Source: Chloroflexota bacterium
GTDB taxonomy: Bacteria > Chloroflexota > Anaerolineae > J036 > Brachytrichaceae
DNA length: 43,041 nucleotides
Direction of reading: 5' to 3'
NCBI GenBank assembly: GCA_023382055.1
Contig: JAMCQN010000172.1
Span: forward strand, 1-43,041
The notes under the pieces are model-generated. The model made no database searches, was not told where the DNA came from, and saw only the letters and a list, made by a program, of their open reading frames with translations. This document shows, in pieces, positions 1 to 7,946 of this stretch. Numbering within the stretch: position 1 is the stretch's first letter; every line of letters starts with the position of its first letter. The translations under genes and the position numbers were made by a program.

Positions 1-42
1 TCGTTGCATGACTTCCAGTTTGCTTAGTTCTTTTGTGCTCAT
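1..42 (-). CDS. Start of a transposase (ISNCY-like), cut by the window edge
   Basis: Reading the minus strand from the ATG at 42 gives 14 residues, MSTKELSKLEVMQR, before the window ends. This matches my recollection of the N-terminus of ISNCY-type helix-turn-helix transposases (M-x-x-K-E-L-x-x-L-E-V-x-Q-R). The iterated GGGGACATTT repeats just upstream are what an insertion sequence end would show. Only 14 residues are visible, so the family call rests on recollection of a pattern and not on a domain. The gene would be transcribed away from trpE. Confidence 0.5.
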   Translation of the reverse strand, partial: MSTKELSKLEVMQR

Positions 43-77
43 GATCAGTATCGTGTCCAATTTCCGCCCCCTTCACC

Positions 78-143
78 GGGGGCATTCTATATTTGCTGAA
101 AGGGGACATTTCTACTTTGCGCAAAGGGGACATTTTAACTTTG
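78..143. repeat. Three iterated ~24-bp terminal repeats of the left-edge insertion sequence
   Basis: Two near-identical copies of GGGGACATTTCTACTTTG lie at 102-119 and 126-143 (the second has TTAACTTTG). A degenerate third copy, GGGGCATTCTATATTTG, lies at 79-95. The spacing is about 24 bp. Iterated short repeats inside an IS end are typical of transposase-binding sites. The IS boundary probably falls just right of 143, so the element sits immediately upstream of the trp promoter at 167. Confidence 0.5.
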
Positions 144-166
144 GGCTAACAATTTTGGATTGGCTA

Positions 167-194
167 TTGACATCGCGGCCGCTTCACATATACT
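167..194 (+). promoter_or_regulatory. Sigma-70 type promoter of the trp leader
   Basis: A perfect -35 TTGACA (167-172) is followed after 16 bp by TATACT (189-194), one base from consensus. Transcription would begin near 201 and run into the T-box leader. The site lies about 25 bp from the last IS terminal repeat. Confidence 0.75.
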
Positions 195-221
195 TATGCG
201 TCATAAGCTAGATAGTTAAAG

Positions 222-513
222 CGAAGATCGAGACGAGTACGCGGTGTAGATGCGAACAGAGAGCCGGGCCTTGCGCTGAAAACCCGGTGCGCGGAACAAC
301 ACGGAATGGACTCGGGAGCTGCGAGTTGAAAGCTGCGATGCAGTGAGTAGGCAAGCCGGAGATGCGACCGTTATCGCGCAGAGCGCATGATTGTGCGCGT
401 AAAAGTGCGTGTTTGCCGGCGTATTTCTATACGGATGCATCGGCGGATACGAACCAGGGTGGCACCACGAGCAAACATCTCTCGTCCCTCATACGAGAGA
501 TGTTTTTATTTTT
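222..513 (+). ncRNA. T-box riboswitch, tryptophan-specific, upstream of trpE
   Basis: The leader shows the ordered landmarks of a T-box. There is a stem I distal hairpin with CAGAGAGCCGGG (257-268) and GCTGAAAACCCGG (275-287). The specifier loop reads GAATGGA (304-310), with TGG, the Trp codon, at 307-309 and the usual following purine. A stem III-like CCGTTATCGCG follows near 368-378. The T-box proper is AGGGTGGCACCACGAG (456-471). Its bulge TGGC (460-463) complements the GCCA 3' end expected of a bacterial tRNA-Trp with discriminator G73. A terminator follows at 475-513. Uncharged tRNA-Trp should stabilise the antiterminator and turn on trpEGD. The 5' boundary is approximate. Confidence 0.9.
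475..513 (+). terminator. Intrinsic terminator of the T-box leader
   Basis: The arms ACATCTCTCGT (475-485) and ACGAGAGATGT (493-503) form a perfect 11-bp stem with a 7-nt loop. It is followed by two T runs (503-507 and 509-513). The stem lies directly after the T-box sequence, so antiterminator pairing would compete with it. The trpE start is 20 nt further on. Confidence 0.9.
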
Positions 514-532
514 CCGTATGGAGTAATGTGGA

Positions 533-2089
533 ATGTTCCGTGCTTCCCGTATCACAATCAGGCCATCGCTGGATGAGGTGCGTTCACTGGCCAGCCAGGG
601 GAATCTGGTGCCTGTCTACGCAGAACTGCCCATCGACCTGGATACGCCGGTGTCGCTTTTCCTGAAGTTATCCGGCAGCGAGCCATCCTTCCTGCTCGAG
701 AGCGTTGTCGGCGGAGAACGCGTCGCGCGTTATTCGTTTCTCGGCGTGCGGATGAAAGAAGCGCTGGTGTTGCGGGGGAACACGCTGAGCCGCCACACGC
801 TGACCGAAGAAGGATTGAAAGTGGAAACGTCAGTCGGTTCCGGCGCCGGCAACGCGGATTCCAACACCGATCTTGTTGATGCGCTGCGCAAGGAAATGCA
901 GCGCTACCGTTTCGTGCCACGCCCGAACCTGCCGCGCTTCTGCGGCGGCTATGTCGGTTATACCGGCTACGATGTCGTGAGGCAGTTTGAGAAGCTGCCG
1001 GAGACGGCCAGCGACCCATTGAATGTGCCTTCCGCCGTGTACATGCTCGCAGACACGCTGGTCGTTTTCGACCATGTGCGCAACCATCTGCTCATCATCG
1101 CAAACGCGCACCTGACCGATCTCAGCGATGCAGGAATCAGCGCCGCCTATGATGACGCGGTTGCCAGAATCAAAACAATCCATGCCCGGCTCGATGGAAC
1201 GATAGCCCCACTGTTGCCAGACCCACAAGCGATATGCACGCCGACGCGCGCAAACAAATCACAGGCCGAATATGAGCAGATGGTAAACGTCGCCAAAGCG
1301 TACATCAAGGCAGGCGACATCTTCCAGGTGGTGCTGTCGCGGCGGCTCGAGCGCCGCACCACGGCGCATCCATTTGCCATCTACCGGGCGTTGAGGATGC
1401 TCAACCCATCGCCGTGGATGTTCTACCTGAATATCGGCGATCTGGTGAAGATGGAGCATGGGCCGTTGAGGGTCATCGGCGCATCGCCGGAAATGCATGC
1501 GCGTTTCGAGAACGGCATTGCAACGGTGCGCCCGATTGCCGGAACGCGCAAGCGCGGCGAGACCGAGGAAGAGGATACAGCGCTGGCGAAGGAACTGCTA
1601 GCCGACCCCAAGGAATGCGCGGAACACGTCATGCTCGTTGACCTGGGGCGCAACGATATCGGCCGGGTGGCTGAGTACGGCAGTGTGCATGTGCCCGACC
1701 TGATGATCATCGAGAACTACTCGCACGTCATGCACATCACCAGTTCGGTGCAGGGCCGTGTCCGTACCGGGCTCGATGCGTTCGATGTGTTGAGCGCTAC
1801 ATTCCCGGCCGGCACGCTCAGCGGCGCCCCCAAAGTGCGCGCCATGGAAATCATCGAGGAGCTGGAAGACGAACGACGCGGCATTTACGGCGGGTGTGTC
1901 GGGTACTTCTCCTTCAGCGGACAGATGGATACCTGCATCGTCATCCGCACGATCGTGATGATTGGCGACACCTGTTACCTGCAGGCCGGCGCGGGCATCG
2001 TAGCCGACAGCGATCCGACGAACGAATACCACGAAACGATGAATAAAGTGCGCGCGCTGATCCTGGCAATCGACGCGGCGGAGGAGTAA
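533..2089 (+). CDS. trpE: Anthranilate synthase component I
   Basis: This is the synthase subunit that converts chorismate plus ammonia (from TrpG) to anthranilate, the first committed step of tryptophan synthesis. The 518 residues match the usual length of about 500. The N-terminal domain carries LLES near residue 52, the motif that forms part of the tryptophan feedback site. The C-terminal chorismate-binding domain shows PIAGTRKRG, the DLGRNDIGRV stretch and TFPAGTLSGAPKVRAMEI, followed by YGGCVGYFSF. The ATG at 533 has GGAG about 9 nt upstream. It is expressed from the T-box-controlled promoter and lies 3 nt from the trpG ATG, which fits the two-subunit complex. trpC, trpF, trpB and trpA are not in the window. 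Confidence 0.95.
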   Translation: MFRASRITIRPSLDEVRSLASQGNLVPVYAELPIDLDTPVSLFLKLSGSEPSFLLESVVGGERVARYSFLGVRMKEALVLRGNTLSRHTLTEEGLKVETSVGSGAGNADSNTDLVDALRKEMQRYRFVPRPNLPRFCGGYVGYTGYDVVRQFEKLPETASDPLNVPSAVYMLADTLVVFDHVRNHLLIIANAHLTDLSDAGISAAYDDAVARIKTIHARLDGTIAPLLPDPQAICTPTRANKSQAEYEQMVNVAKAYIKAGDIFQVVLSRRLERRTTAHPFAIYRALRMLNPSPWMFYLNIGDLVKMEHGPLRVIGASPEMHARFENGIATVRPIAGTRKRGETEEEDTALAKELLADPKECAEHVMLVDLGRNDIGRVAEYGSVHVPDLMIIENYSHVMHITSSVQGRVRTGLDAFDVLSATFPAGTLSGAPKVRAMEIIEELEDERRGIYGGCVGYFSFSGQMDTCIVIRTIVMIGDTCYLQAGAGIVADSDPTNEYHETMNKVRALILAIDAAEE

Positions 2090-2092
2090 TTG

Positions 2093-2659
2093 ATGATCGC
2101 TGTAATCGACAACTACGATTCCTTCACCTATAACCTGGTTCAGTATCTGGGCGAACTGGGCGCGGAATTGAAGGTGTACCGCAATGATAAGGTCAGCATC
2201 GCGGAGCTGGAGAAGATGCATCCCGAGGCTATTGTCATCTCACCCGGCCCCGGAACACCCGAGAAAGACAGCGGCATCAGCAACGATGCATTGAAGACAT
2301 TCAGCGGCAGGATACCCATCCTGGGCGTGTGTCTCGGACAGCAGTGCATGGGCTATGTCTTCGGCGGAAAAGTTGGTCGGGCGCCCACACTCATGCATGG
2401 CAAGACTTCCATGATTTACCACAATGGCAAGGACCTGTTTCACGAACTGCCTAACCCATTCGAGGCGACACGCTACCACTCTTTGATCGTCGAAGAGCCG
2501 GTTCCGGCGGTGCTCGAGGTCACGGCATTTACAAAGGAAGGCGATTTGATGGGGCTGCGGCATCGCTCGCACCCGACCTTCGGCGTACAGTTTCATCCGG
2601 AGAGCATTCTCACCAGGAACGGCAAACAACTATTAGCCAACTTTCTTGGCGTTATTTAA
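2093..2659 (+). CDS. trpG: Anthranilate synthase component II (glutamine amidotransferase)
   Basis: This class I glutamine amidotransferase supplies ammonia to TrpE. Visible motifs are DNYDSFTYNL at the N-terminus, SPGPGTPE for the oxyanion region, the nucleophile cysteine in GVCLGQQ, and FGVQFHPES with the catalytic His and Glu. The length of 188 residues is normal for a free-standing TrpG. A TTG lies directly before the ATG. The ATG at 2093 is preferred because GGAGGAG inside the end of trpE sits at ribosome-binding distance. The gene is nearly contiguous with trpE and 5 nt from trpD. PabA-type use in folate synthesis cannot be excluded, because some bacteria share this subunit. Confidence 0.93.
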   Translation: MIAVIDNYDSFTYNLVQYLGELGAELKVYRNDKVSIAELEKMHPEAIVISPGPGTPEKDSGISNDALKTFSGRIPILGVCLGQQCMGYVFGGKVGRAPTLMHGKTSMIYHNGKDLFHELPNPFEATRYHSLIVEEPVPAVLEVTAFTKEGDLMGLRHRSHPTFGVQFHPESILTRNGKQLLANFLGVI

Positions 2660-2664
2660 GGAGC

Positions 2665-3699
2665 ATGATGATCCAACAGTCCATAGCCAAACTATTCAAT
2701 CGACAGTCCCTGACCGCCAGCGAGGCAGAGGCGACCATGAATGAGATCATGAGCGGCGCCGCAACGCCGACGCAGATCGGCGCCTATCTGGCGGCGCTGC
2801 GGCTGAAAGGGGAAACACAGGATGAGATCGTCGGCAGCGCTCGCGCCATGCGCGCAAAATCATTGCGTATCGAGACGCAACGGACGCTTCTTGTAGACAC
2901 CTGTGGCACCGGCGGCGATCGCTCGGGCACCTTTAACATCAGCACCACTGCCGCGTTCGTGGTAGCCGGCGCAGGCGTGGCAGTAGCCAAACATGGCAAT
3001 CGCGCCGCGTCATCACAATCGGGCAGCGCCGATGTCTTAGTCGCTCTGGGGGTGAATGTTGCACTCACGCCGGATCAGGTCGGCAAATGCATTGACGAGA
3101 TCGGCATCGGTTTTGCGTTTGCGCCTGTGCATCACCCGGCGATGAAACACGCCGCCGGCCCGCGCAAAGAGATCGGGGCGCGCACTATCTTCAACATACT
3201 GGGCCCCCTGACTAATCCCGCCGGCGCGACTCGCCAGTTACTGGGTGTGTTTGATCCTGCCCTGACAGAGATGATGGCGACGGTTCTGGCAGATCTGGGC
3301 GCCGAACATGCGCTGGTCGTCAGCGGCTCCGGGAACATCGATGAACTGACCACCATCGGCGCGAACAAGATCAGTGAACTGCGCAACGGCAAGGTCAGCA
3401 CCTATGAACTGGACGCGACACAATTCGGGCTGGCGCAAACGACACTGGATGATCTCGGCGGTGGAACGCCGGAATTCAATGCGTCGATTACCCGCAGCAT
3501 CCTGCAGAACAAGGCGACGCAGGCGCGTCATGATGTTGTCATACTGAATGCCGGCGCCGCCCTCTATGCAGCAGAGGCTGCCGGCGACTTGAGGGAAGGC
3601 GTCGCAATGGCGCACGAATCTATTGTCAGCGGGAAAGCAATCGCGAAGCTGGAATCGCTGACCGAACTCACGAACAAACTCGGCGCACCTGTCGCGTGA
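2665..3699 (+). CDS. trpD: Anthranilate phosphoribosyltransferase
   Basis: The enzyme transfers phosphoribose from PRPP to anthranilate, the second step of the pathway. At 344 residues it has the family's normal length. Conserved features are DTCGTGGDRSGTFNIST (PRPP binding, near residues 79-95), KHGNRAASSQSGSADVLVALG, and the GPRKEIGARTIFNILGPLTNP region that contacts anthranilate. Two ATGs occur in tandem (2665 and 2668). AAGGAG at 2658-2663 is closer than ideal to the first, so 2668 may be the real start. This is the last gene of the trpEGD unit, and its stop is 2 bp from the end of the convergent peptidase gene. Confidence 0.95.
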   Translation: MMIQQSIAKLFNRQSLTASEAEATMNEIMSGAATPTQIGAYLAALRLKGETQDEIVGSARAMRAKSLRIETQRTLLVDTCGTGGDRSGTFNISTTAAFVVAGAGVAVAKHGNRAASSQSGSADVLVALGVNVALTPDQVGKCIDEIGIGFAFAPVHHPAMKHAAGPRKEIGARTIFNILGPLTNPAGATRQLLGVFDPALTEMMATVLADLGAEHALVVSGSGNIDELTTIGANKISELRNGKVSTYELDATQFGLAQTTLDDLGGGTPEFNASITRSILQNKATQARHDVVILNAGAALYAAEAAGDLREGVAMAHESIVSGKAIAKLESLTELTNKLGAPVA

Positions 3700-3701
3700 G
3701 C

Positions 3702-5405
3702 TTAACTGCCCGATAAGCTATCCAGTGTCGACTCAATCAACGAAACGGCGTCGGCCAGTGTAGTTTCGTCAAAGGAGAACTTTGCGCCTGCAGCGGCAAA
3801 CAACTCCGGCAGTGTTACCGATCCACCCAGAGAGAGAGCGCGGCGATACGCTTTCACTGCGGCATTCTGATCGCGCTGTGCGTTACGCCAGACTTGTACT
3901 GCGCCAAGTTGCGCCATGCCATACTCGACATAGTAGAAGGGAACATGATGGATGTGCAGCTTGCGCTGCCAACCTGTCGTCATCTCCTGCTCCAGACCGG
4001 ACCAGTCGATGCCGCGCATAAAGCGATTCCACAGATTAGCCCAGATCCTGTCGCAATGAGCCGGGTCGCTGGCCGCCTGATGATTTTCGTAAACCCAGTG
4101 CTGGAATGCGTCGACGACAGCCATATAAGGCCAGAACAGGATCAGTGATTCCAGATGCTCGACAAGCGCGCGGGCTGCATCGCTTTCGTTGTAGAAACTC
4201 TCGCCGGACGGCGCCAGATATGGCATACCCAGCAATTCCATCGACATGGAAGCGACTTCGGCAAACTCCATGCCGACGTCAAGTTGCTGAGCATACGGCA
4301 ACTGCACCGATTCAAAGACATGAAATGCATGCCCGCCTTCGTGCAACAGTGTCTGGACATCATCGTGCAGCCCGACCGCGTTCATGAAGATGAATGGGCG
4401 CTTCACAGATGCAAACGACGTGCAAAAACCGCCCGGCGCTTTTGCTTTGCGATTATCCAGGTCCAACAGGCTTTCCTTCCGCATGATTGCGAAGTAGTCG
4501 CCCAACTGGGGATTGATTCTGTTGAAAATCGATTCGGTCTTGTCCTCAAGCTCCTCCTGCGTGGCAAAGGGTTTCAGCGCCGGGCGCCCGAATGGATCGA
4601 CGTTAAGGTCCCACGGTCGCAGCGCTGCCAGATCCAACTGCTGGCGCCGCCGCTCGTAAATGCGCTGAGCCGCCGGAACGGCGACCCGCTCGATCGCATC
4701 CTGAAAAGTGACACAGTCCGCCGGAGTGTAGTCAAATCGCAGCAGTTGTTTCCAGCGGAATGCGCGATAGTCAGGGAAGCCGGCATTGGCGGCCAACTGC
4801 CCGCGCAAACTCATGAACCTCATCCACAGGTGATTGATTGCTTCACGGTCGGCTAGTTGCCGGGCGGCAGCGAGTTGCCACGCCTTCTCACGTATGACAC
4901 GATCGGGACTCTGGTAAACGGGCTTTAGCTGGGTGACCGTGGTCATCCTGCCCTCCCATTCAACCATTTGCGCCCCGGCAATTTTGTCGTACTCGTTCTC
5001 GAGTTTGTGCTCTTCTGTAAGAAGCGGCAGGTTTTTCTCGCGGAACAACGCCGCTTGTGTGCGCATATTGCGGAGGGGGACCGCAAAGCCCGCGGGTTCG
5101 AGCCCGCTGGCGAGTAGTTTTTGACGCAAATTCTGTTCAGCCGACTCTACAGGCGGATTGATATAGTCAAGGAAATGGAACAGGCGCTGTTCAGCGTCCT
5201 TATCTTCCGTATTGACTGCTGTGGCGACATACAGGCGCTGCTGCGTTTCATTGACGAGTTCGCTCAGGCGGGTCCAGTCTGTAAGCCAGGCTTCAACATT
5301 CAGTGATGATAATTGTCGTTCGTTGAGTTCGTGGTAAAACGGTTCGATCTCCTTCCAACTCATCCGCATGAATTCTTTAGGCGTTGCGGGCAGGTTTAGT
5401 GTCAT
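3702..5405 (-). CDS. M3 family oligoendopeptidase (PepF-like)
   Basis: This is a zinc metallopeptidase of family M3, predicted cytoplasmic because no signal peptide is visible. It probably degrades short peptides. The zinc motif HEGGH lies at residues 355-359, and the downstream EFAEVASMSME (380-390) supplies the third ligand. The length of 567 residues agrees with the M3B oligoendopeptidase group. The ATG at 5405 has a strong GGAGGA 8 nt upstream. The gene is convergent with trpD and transcribed away from the neighbouring dioxygenase-like gene on the same strand. Its natural peptide substrate cannot be read from the sequence. Confidence 0.88.
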   Translation of the reverse strand: MTLNLPATPKEFMRMSWKEIEPFYHELNERQLSSLNVEAWLTDWTRLSELVNETQQRLYVATAVNTEDKDAEQRLFHFLDYINPPVESAEQNLRQKLLASGLEPAGFAVPLRNMRTQAALFREKNLPLLTEEHKLENEYDKIAGAQMVEWEGRMTTVTQLKPVYQSPDRVIREKAWQLAAARQLADREAINHLWMRFMSLRGQLAANAGFPDYRAFRWKQLLRFDYTPADCVTFQDAIERVAVPAAQRIYERRRQQLDLAALRPWDLNVDPFGRPALKPFATQEELEDKTESIFNRINPQLGDYFAIMRKESLLDLDNRKAKAPGGFCTSFASVKRPFIFMNAVGLHDDVQTLLHEGGHAFHVFESVQLPYAQQLDVGMEFAEVASMSMELLGMPYLAPSGESFYNESDAARALVEHLESLILFWPYMAVVDAFQHWVYENHQAASDPAHCDRIWANLWNRFMRGIDWSGLEQEMTTGWQRKLHIHHVPFYYVEYGMAQLGAVQVWRNAQRDQNAAVKAYRRALSLGGSVTLPELFAAAGAKFSFDETTLADAVSLIESTLDSLSGS

Positions 5406-5449
5406 GTGTTTTCCTCCATGCAGAAAGTGGGAGTATTTCCGATCGAGCG

Positions 5450-6256
5450 TCAGCGCGCTATTCCGAAGGTTTCACAACCTCTGAATGGCATGTGCTTGCC
5501 CGCTGCATAGCGCGGCCACGGCAGGTAGCTGTTGATGCCGGCAACAGCGTTGCCGCGCAGTAAAAACGCGCTGGGCCACTGCCGATCCGTGACGATTCGT
5601 GTCGAGGTGGGGATATAGCGGATCGTCAACCCGCGCCGCCATTTCGGCGAGGTATTGGCATTCGAGCCATGCACGATGTTCGGGTGATGCATGGAAACGT
5701 CGCCGGCTTTCAATACAATGTCTACCGCTTTCTTCTCGTCAACAAACGAATCATCCATGCCGGAAGACAGCACATTGTCAACATCGGTGCGCGGTTTCAT
5801 TTCCTGCAGCGTCATTTCCTGTGTGCCGGGGATGACGCGCATACAACCATTCTCCGGCGTGGAATCGTCCAGCGCCAGCCACATCGTGACGACCTGCATC
5901 GGCTCCAGCGGCCAGTAACTTCCGTCCTGGTGCCACAGCACCGCTTGACCATCGAATGGGCGCTTCGCGATGTAATGCGATGCAAACAGCGCGATATTCG
6001 GGCCGATAAACTGCTCAGCGACGTCCAGCAGACGGGGATCGCTGACCAGTCGAACCCAGAAGGGATCGTCGGTCATCAGACTGTGGTGGAGTTGCTCCGG
6101 ACGGGTGCCGGGATGTTGTTCCAGCAACCAGTCGATATGACGCCTGCCCTCTTCCACCAGATCCATATCGATCACATTTCGCACCGCGACATATCCGTCA
6201 CGCACATATTGATCTCGAACCGTACCCAGTTGGTCACGAATTGCTGTTTCCATCAT
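5450..6256 (-). CDS. Phytanoyl-CoA dioxygenase (PhyH) family oxygenase
   Basis: This is a member of the Fe(II)/2-oxoglutarate-dependent PhyH family, which hydroxylates varied small molecules. The facial triad is visible as HQD (His109 and Asp111, counted from the chosen start) and a distal His at about 196 in PNIVHGSNAN. An Arg that could bind 2-oxoglutarate lies in RRGLTIRY at about 213. The reading frame opens with TTG at 6268, but GGAGGA lies just before ATGATG at 6256/6253, so one of those is the likely start. The true substrate is unknown, and bacterial members are rarely about phytanate. Downstream on the same strand the M3 peptidase begins after 44 bp. Confidence 0.85.
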   Translation of the reverse strand: MMETAIRDQLGTVRDQYVRDGYVAVRNVIDMDLVEEGRRHIDWLLEQHPGTRPEQLHHSLMTDDPFWVRLVSDPRLLDVAEQFIGPNIALFASHYIAKRPFDGQAVLWHQDGSYWPLEPMQVVTMWLALDDSTPENGCMRVIPGTQEMTLQEMKPRTDVDNVLSSGMDDSFVDEKKAVDIVLKAGDVSMHHPNIVHGSNANTSPKWRRGLTIRYIPTSTRIVTDRQWPSAFLLRGNAVAGINSYLPWPRYAAGKHMPFRGCETFGIAR

Positions 6257-6329
6257 TCCTCCATACAAGCCTGTAAAACTGACTCACATCAATTGAAACG
6301 ACACATTGCTGTCAGGAATCTTACCAAAC

Positions 6330-6953
6330 TCAGCCAACTGCATCGGGATGAAGCAAGCGCTCCAATGCGACGATCGCGGAAGCCGTGTCCACAAAGTGCA
6401 CCGTGCGCATCCCCAGCTCGCCTGCGCCACGGATGTTGGCTGCCGAGTCATCGACGAAGGCCGATGCTGCCGGAGTTGTCCCTAACTGTTGCAGGATCGC
6501 GGTGTAGGCTTCGCGCTGTGGCTTTAGAAGGCCGATCTGGAAGGAATACCTGGTATGGTCCACAACATCCCGCAGGCCAAAGCGCTGTTCGTTCAAGTCG
6601 CGCATCTCCGGCCAGGCGTTGCTGAGTACGCCGGTCTTGACGCGAGAGCGCAGCTTCTTGATATACGCGAGCAACTCGACGTTAGGGCGGTCGCCGGACC
6701 AGAAGTCCGCTCTCAGCATTTTTAGCTGATCCCCGGAGAGCCCAAATCGGTCGGCAAGCTGTACCCATACTGCGTCGTCGGACCCCACGCCGGTGCAGGC
6801 TCTGACCGCCTCGGGCGAATCAAACACCAGCGTAGACAGCGCATACTCCGCCAATCCGAGCAGCCGTTCCCACTTGCGCCTGCCGCTCCAGTTTTCTGTG
6901 CGCACCAGCACGCCGCCAATATCGAATATGACCGCTTCAACAACTACACCCAT
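6330..6953 (-). CDS. HAD-superfamily hydrolase
   Basis: This haloacid-dehalogenase fold enzyme of 207 residues is probably a phosphatase or dehalogenase. Motif I is FDIGGVL with the nucleophile Asp at residue 11. The position two residues later is Gly, where classical phosphatases have Asp, as in the YihX/epoxide-hydrolase-N-like branch. Motif II is the Ser of LSNAW, motif III the Lys in LLKPQ, and motif IV FVDDSAANI. A cap of about 60 residues follows motif I. TATGCT lies 9 nt before the ATG, so the mRNA leader could be very short. The substrate is unknown. Confidence 0.85.
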   Translation of the reverse strand: MGVVVEAVIFDIGGVLVRTENWSGRRKWERLLGLAEYALSTLVFDSPEAVRACTGVGSDDAVWVQLADRFGLSGDQLKMLRADFWSGDRPNVELLAYIKKLRSRVKTGVLSNAWPEMRDLNEQRFGLRDVVDHTRYSFQIGLLKPQREAYTAILQQLGTTPAASAFVDDSAANIRGAGELGMRTVHFVDTASAIVALERLLHPDAVG

Positions 6954-7021
6954 GGCAGGACAAGCATATCATCCCTTCAGTCCGCCGGCGATCATTGAAT
7001 GGATAGTGCAAACCTCCAGAT

Positions 7022-7921
7022 TCATGGCCGAAATTCAACCGGCACCATCTGTTTGGCAACCCATCGTTTTAGTGGAGGGTAGTAGCGATCATAATATCGC
7101 TGGCGACTGCGCCATTTAATACGCTCTACCCGGTCGGCTGCCTGACCACTGCTTGCACCGCCATAATGGATAACCTGTGCCGACGGCACGCACCAGCGTT
7201 CCCATCCGGCGCGCCGCATGCGCATCGCCCAGTCAACTTCCTCGGCATACATTTCATACCCGGGGTCAAGCCAGCCAACCTGACCTATGGCCGCGGCGCG
7301 CACCATCATTGCTGCGCCCAGTGGATGACCGACCCGGAATGGTATGCCGGACGCGTATTGAGAAGGCGTGTATCGGCCGTCCAGGCGTCCATTACGAAAA
7401 CGCCACAATATCGGTTGCGTCTCCAGCGCCAGTTGGACCAGCCCCGGAAAGGCAAATGCCCCCGGCTGCAACGAACGATCGGGATTCAGAAGTTTTGGTC
7501 CGCACATGCCGCAGCGAACGTGTCGCCGCATAAACTCAAGCAGCATCTGCGTAGTTCCTCTACAGACTTCCGTATCAGGATTCAGCAGCCAGACAAACGG
7601 CGGTGTGTGGGAGGTTTCGAGTGAGCGGCTTTCCTGTGCGGAGGCGCCGTTGGGTATGCCCAATCGCTCCAGCCCCAGGTTGTTGCCCTTTACAAAACCG
7701 ATATTGGTGTTGCAAGCGATTAGTTCAACGGATGGGAATTCGTTTTGCACCATCGCAGGCGAACCATCGTGTGAGAAACTATCAACTACGATAATTCGGG
7801 CTGACTCCCCTGCCCGTTCGATATCCGCCTGCAGCGACACAAGGCACTTGCGCAGCAGCGCCTGCACATTCCAGGACACAATGATGACCGCCAGATCAAG
7901 CGGGTGATTGGCATTCGTCAT
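7022..7921 (-). CDS. Glycosyltransferase family 2
   Basis: This is a GT-A fold glycosyltransferase of the rhamnosyltransferase-like GT2 type. The N-terminus, LAVIIVSWNVQALLRKCL, is the standard nucleotide-sugar entry strand and helix. Next come IIVVDSFSHDGS and the metal-binding LNPDTEV, with C-terminal acceptor-side motifs MYAEEVDWAMRMRRAGW and QVIHYGG. No membrane segment is visible in the 299 residues. It probably adds a sugar to a surface polysaccharide or lipid-linked glycan. The lipoprotein gene lies 25 bp upstream on the same strand, so the two may be cotranscribed. Donor and acceptor are not predictable here. Confidence 0.85.
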   Translation of the reverse strand: MTNANHPLDLAVIIVSWNVQALLRKCLVSLQADIERAGESARIIVVDSFSHDGSPAMVQNEFPSVELIACNTNIGFVKGNNLGLERLGIPNGASAQESRSLETSHTPPFVWLLNPDTEVCRGTTQMLLEFMRRHVRCGMCGPKLLNPDRSLQPGAFAFPGLVQLALETQPILWRFRNGRLDGRYTPSQYASGIPFRVGHPLGAAMMVRAAAIGQVGWLDPGYEMYAEEVDWAMRMRRAGWERWCVPSAQVIHYGGASSGQAADRVERIKWRSRQRYYDRYYPPLKRWVAKQMVPVEFRP

Positions 7922-7946
7922 GGCGCGGATATCTCGATCAAACCTG

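Noticed and set aside
558-1019. Long open frame on minus inside trpE
   Set aside because: It is the shadow of trpE; its translation is Arg/Ser/Ala-rich without motifs.
5669-6625. 318-codon open frame on plus across the dioxygenase and HAD genes
   Set aside because: It crosses two recognisable minus-strand genes and shows no domain.
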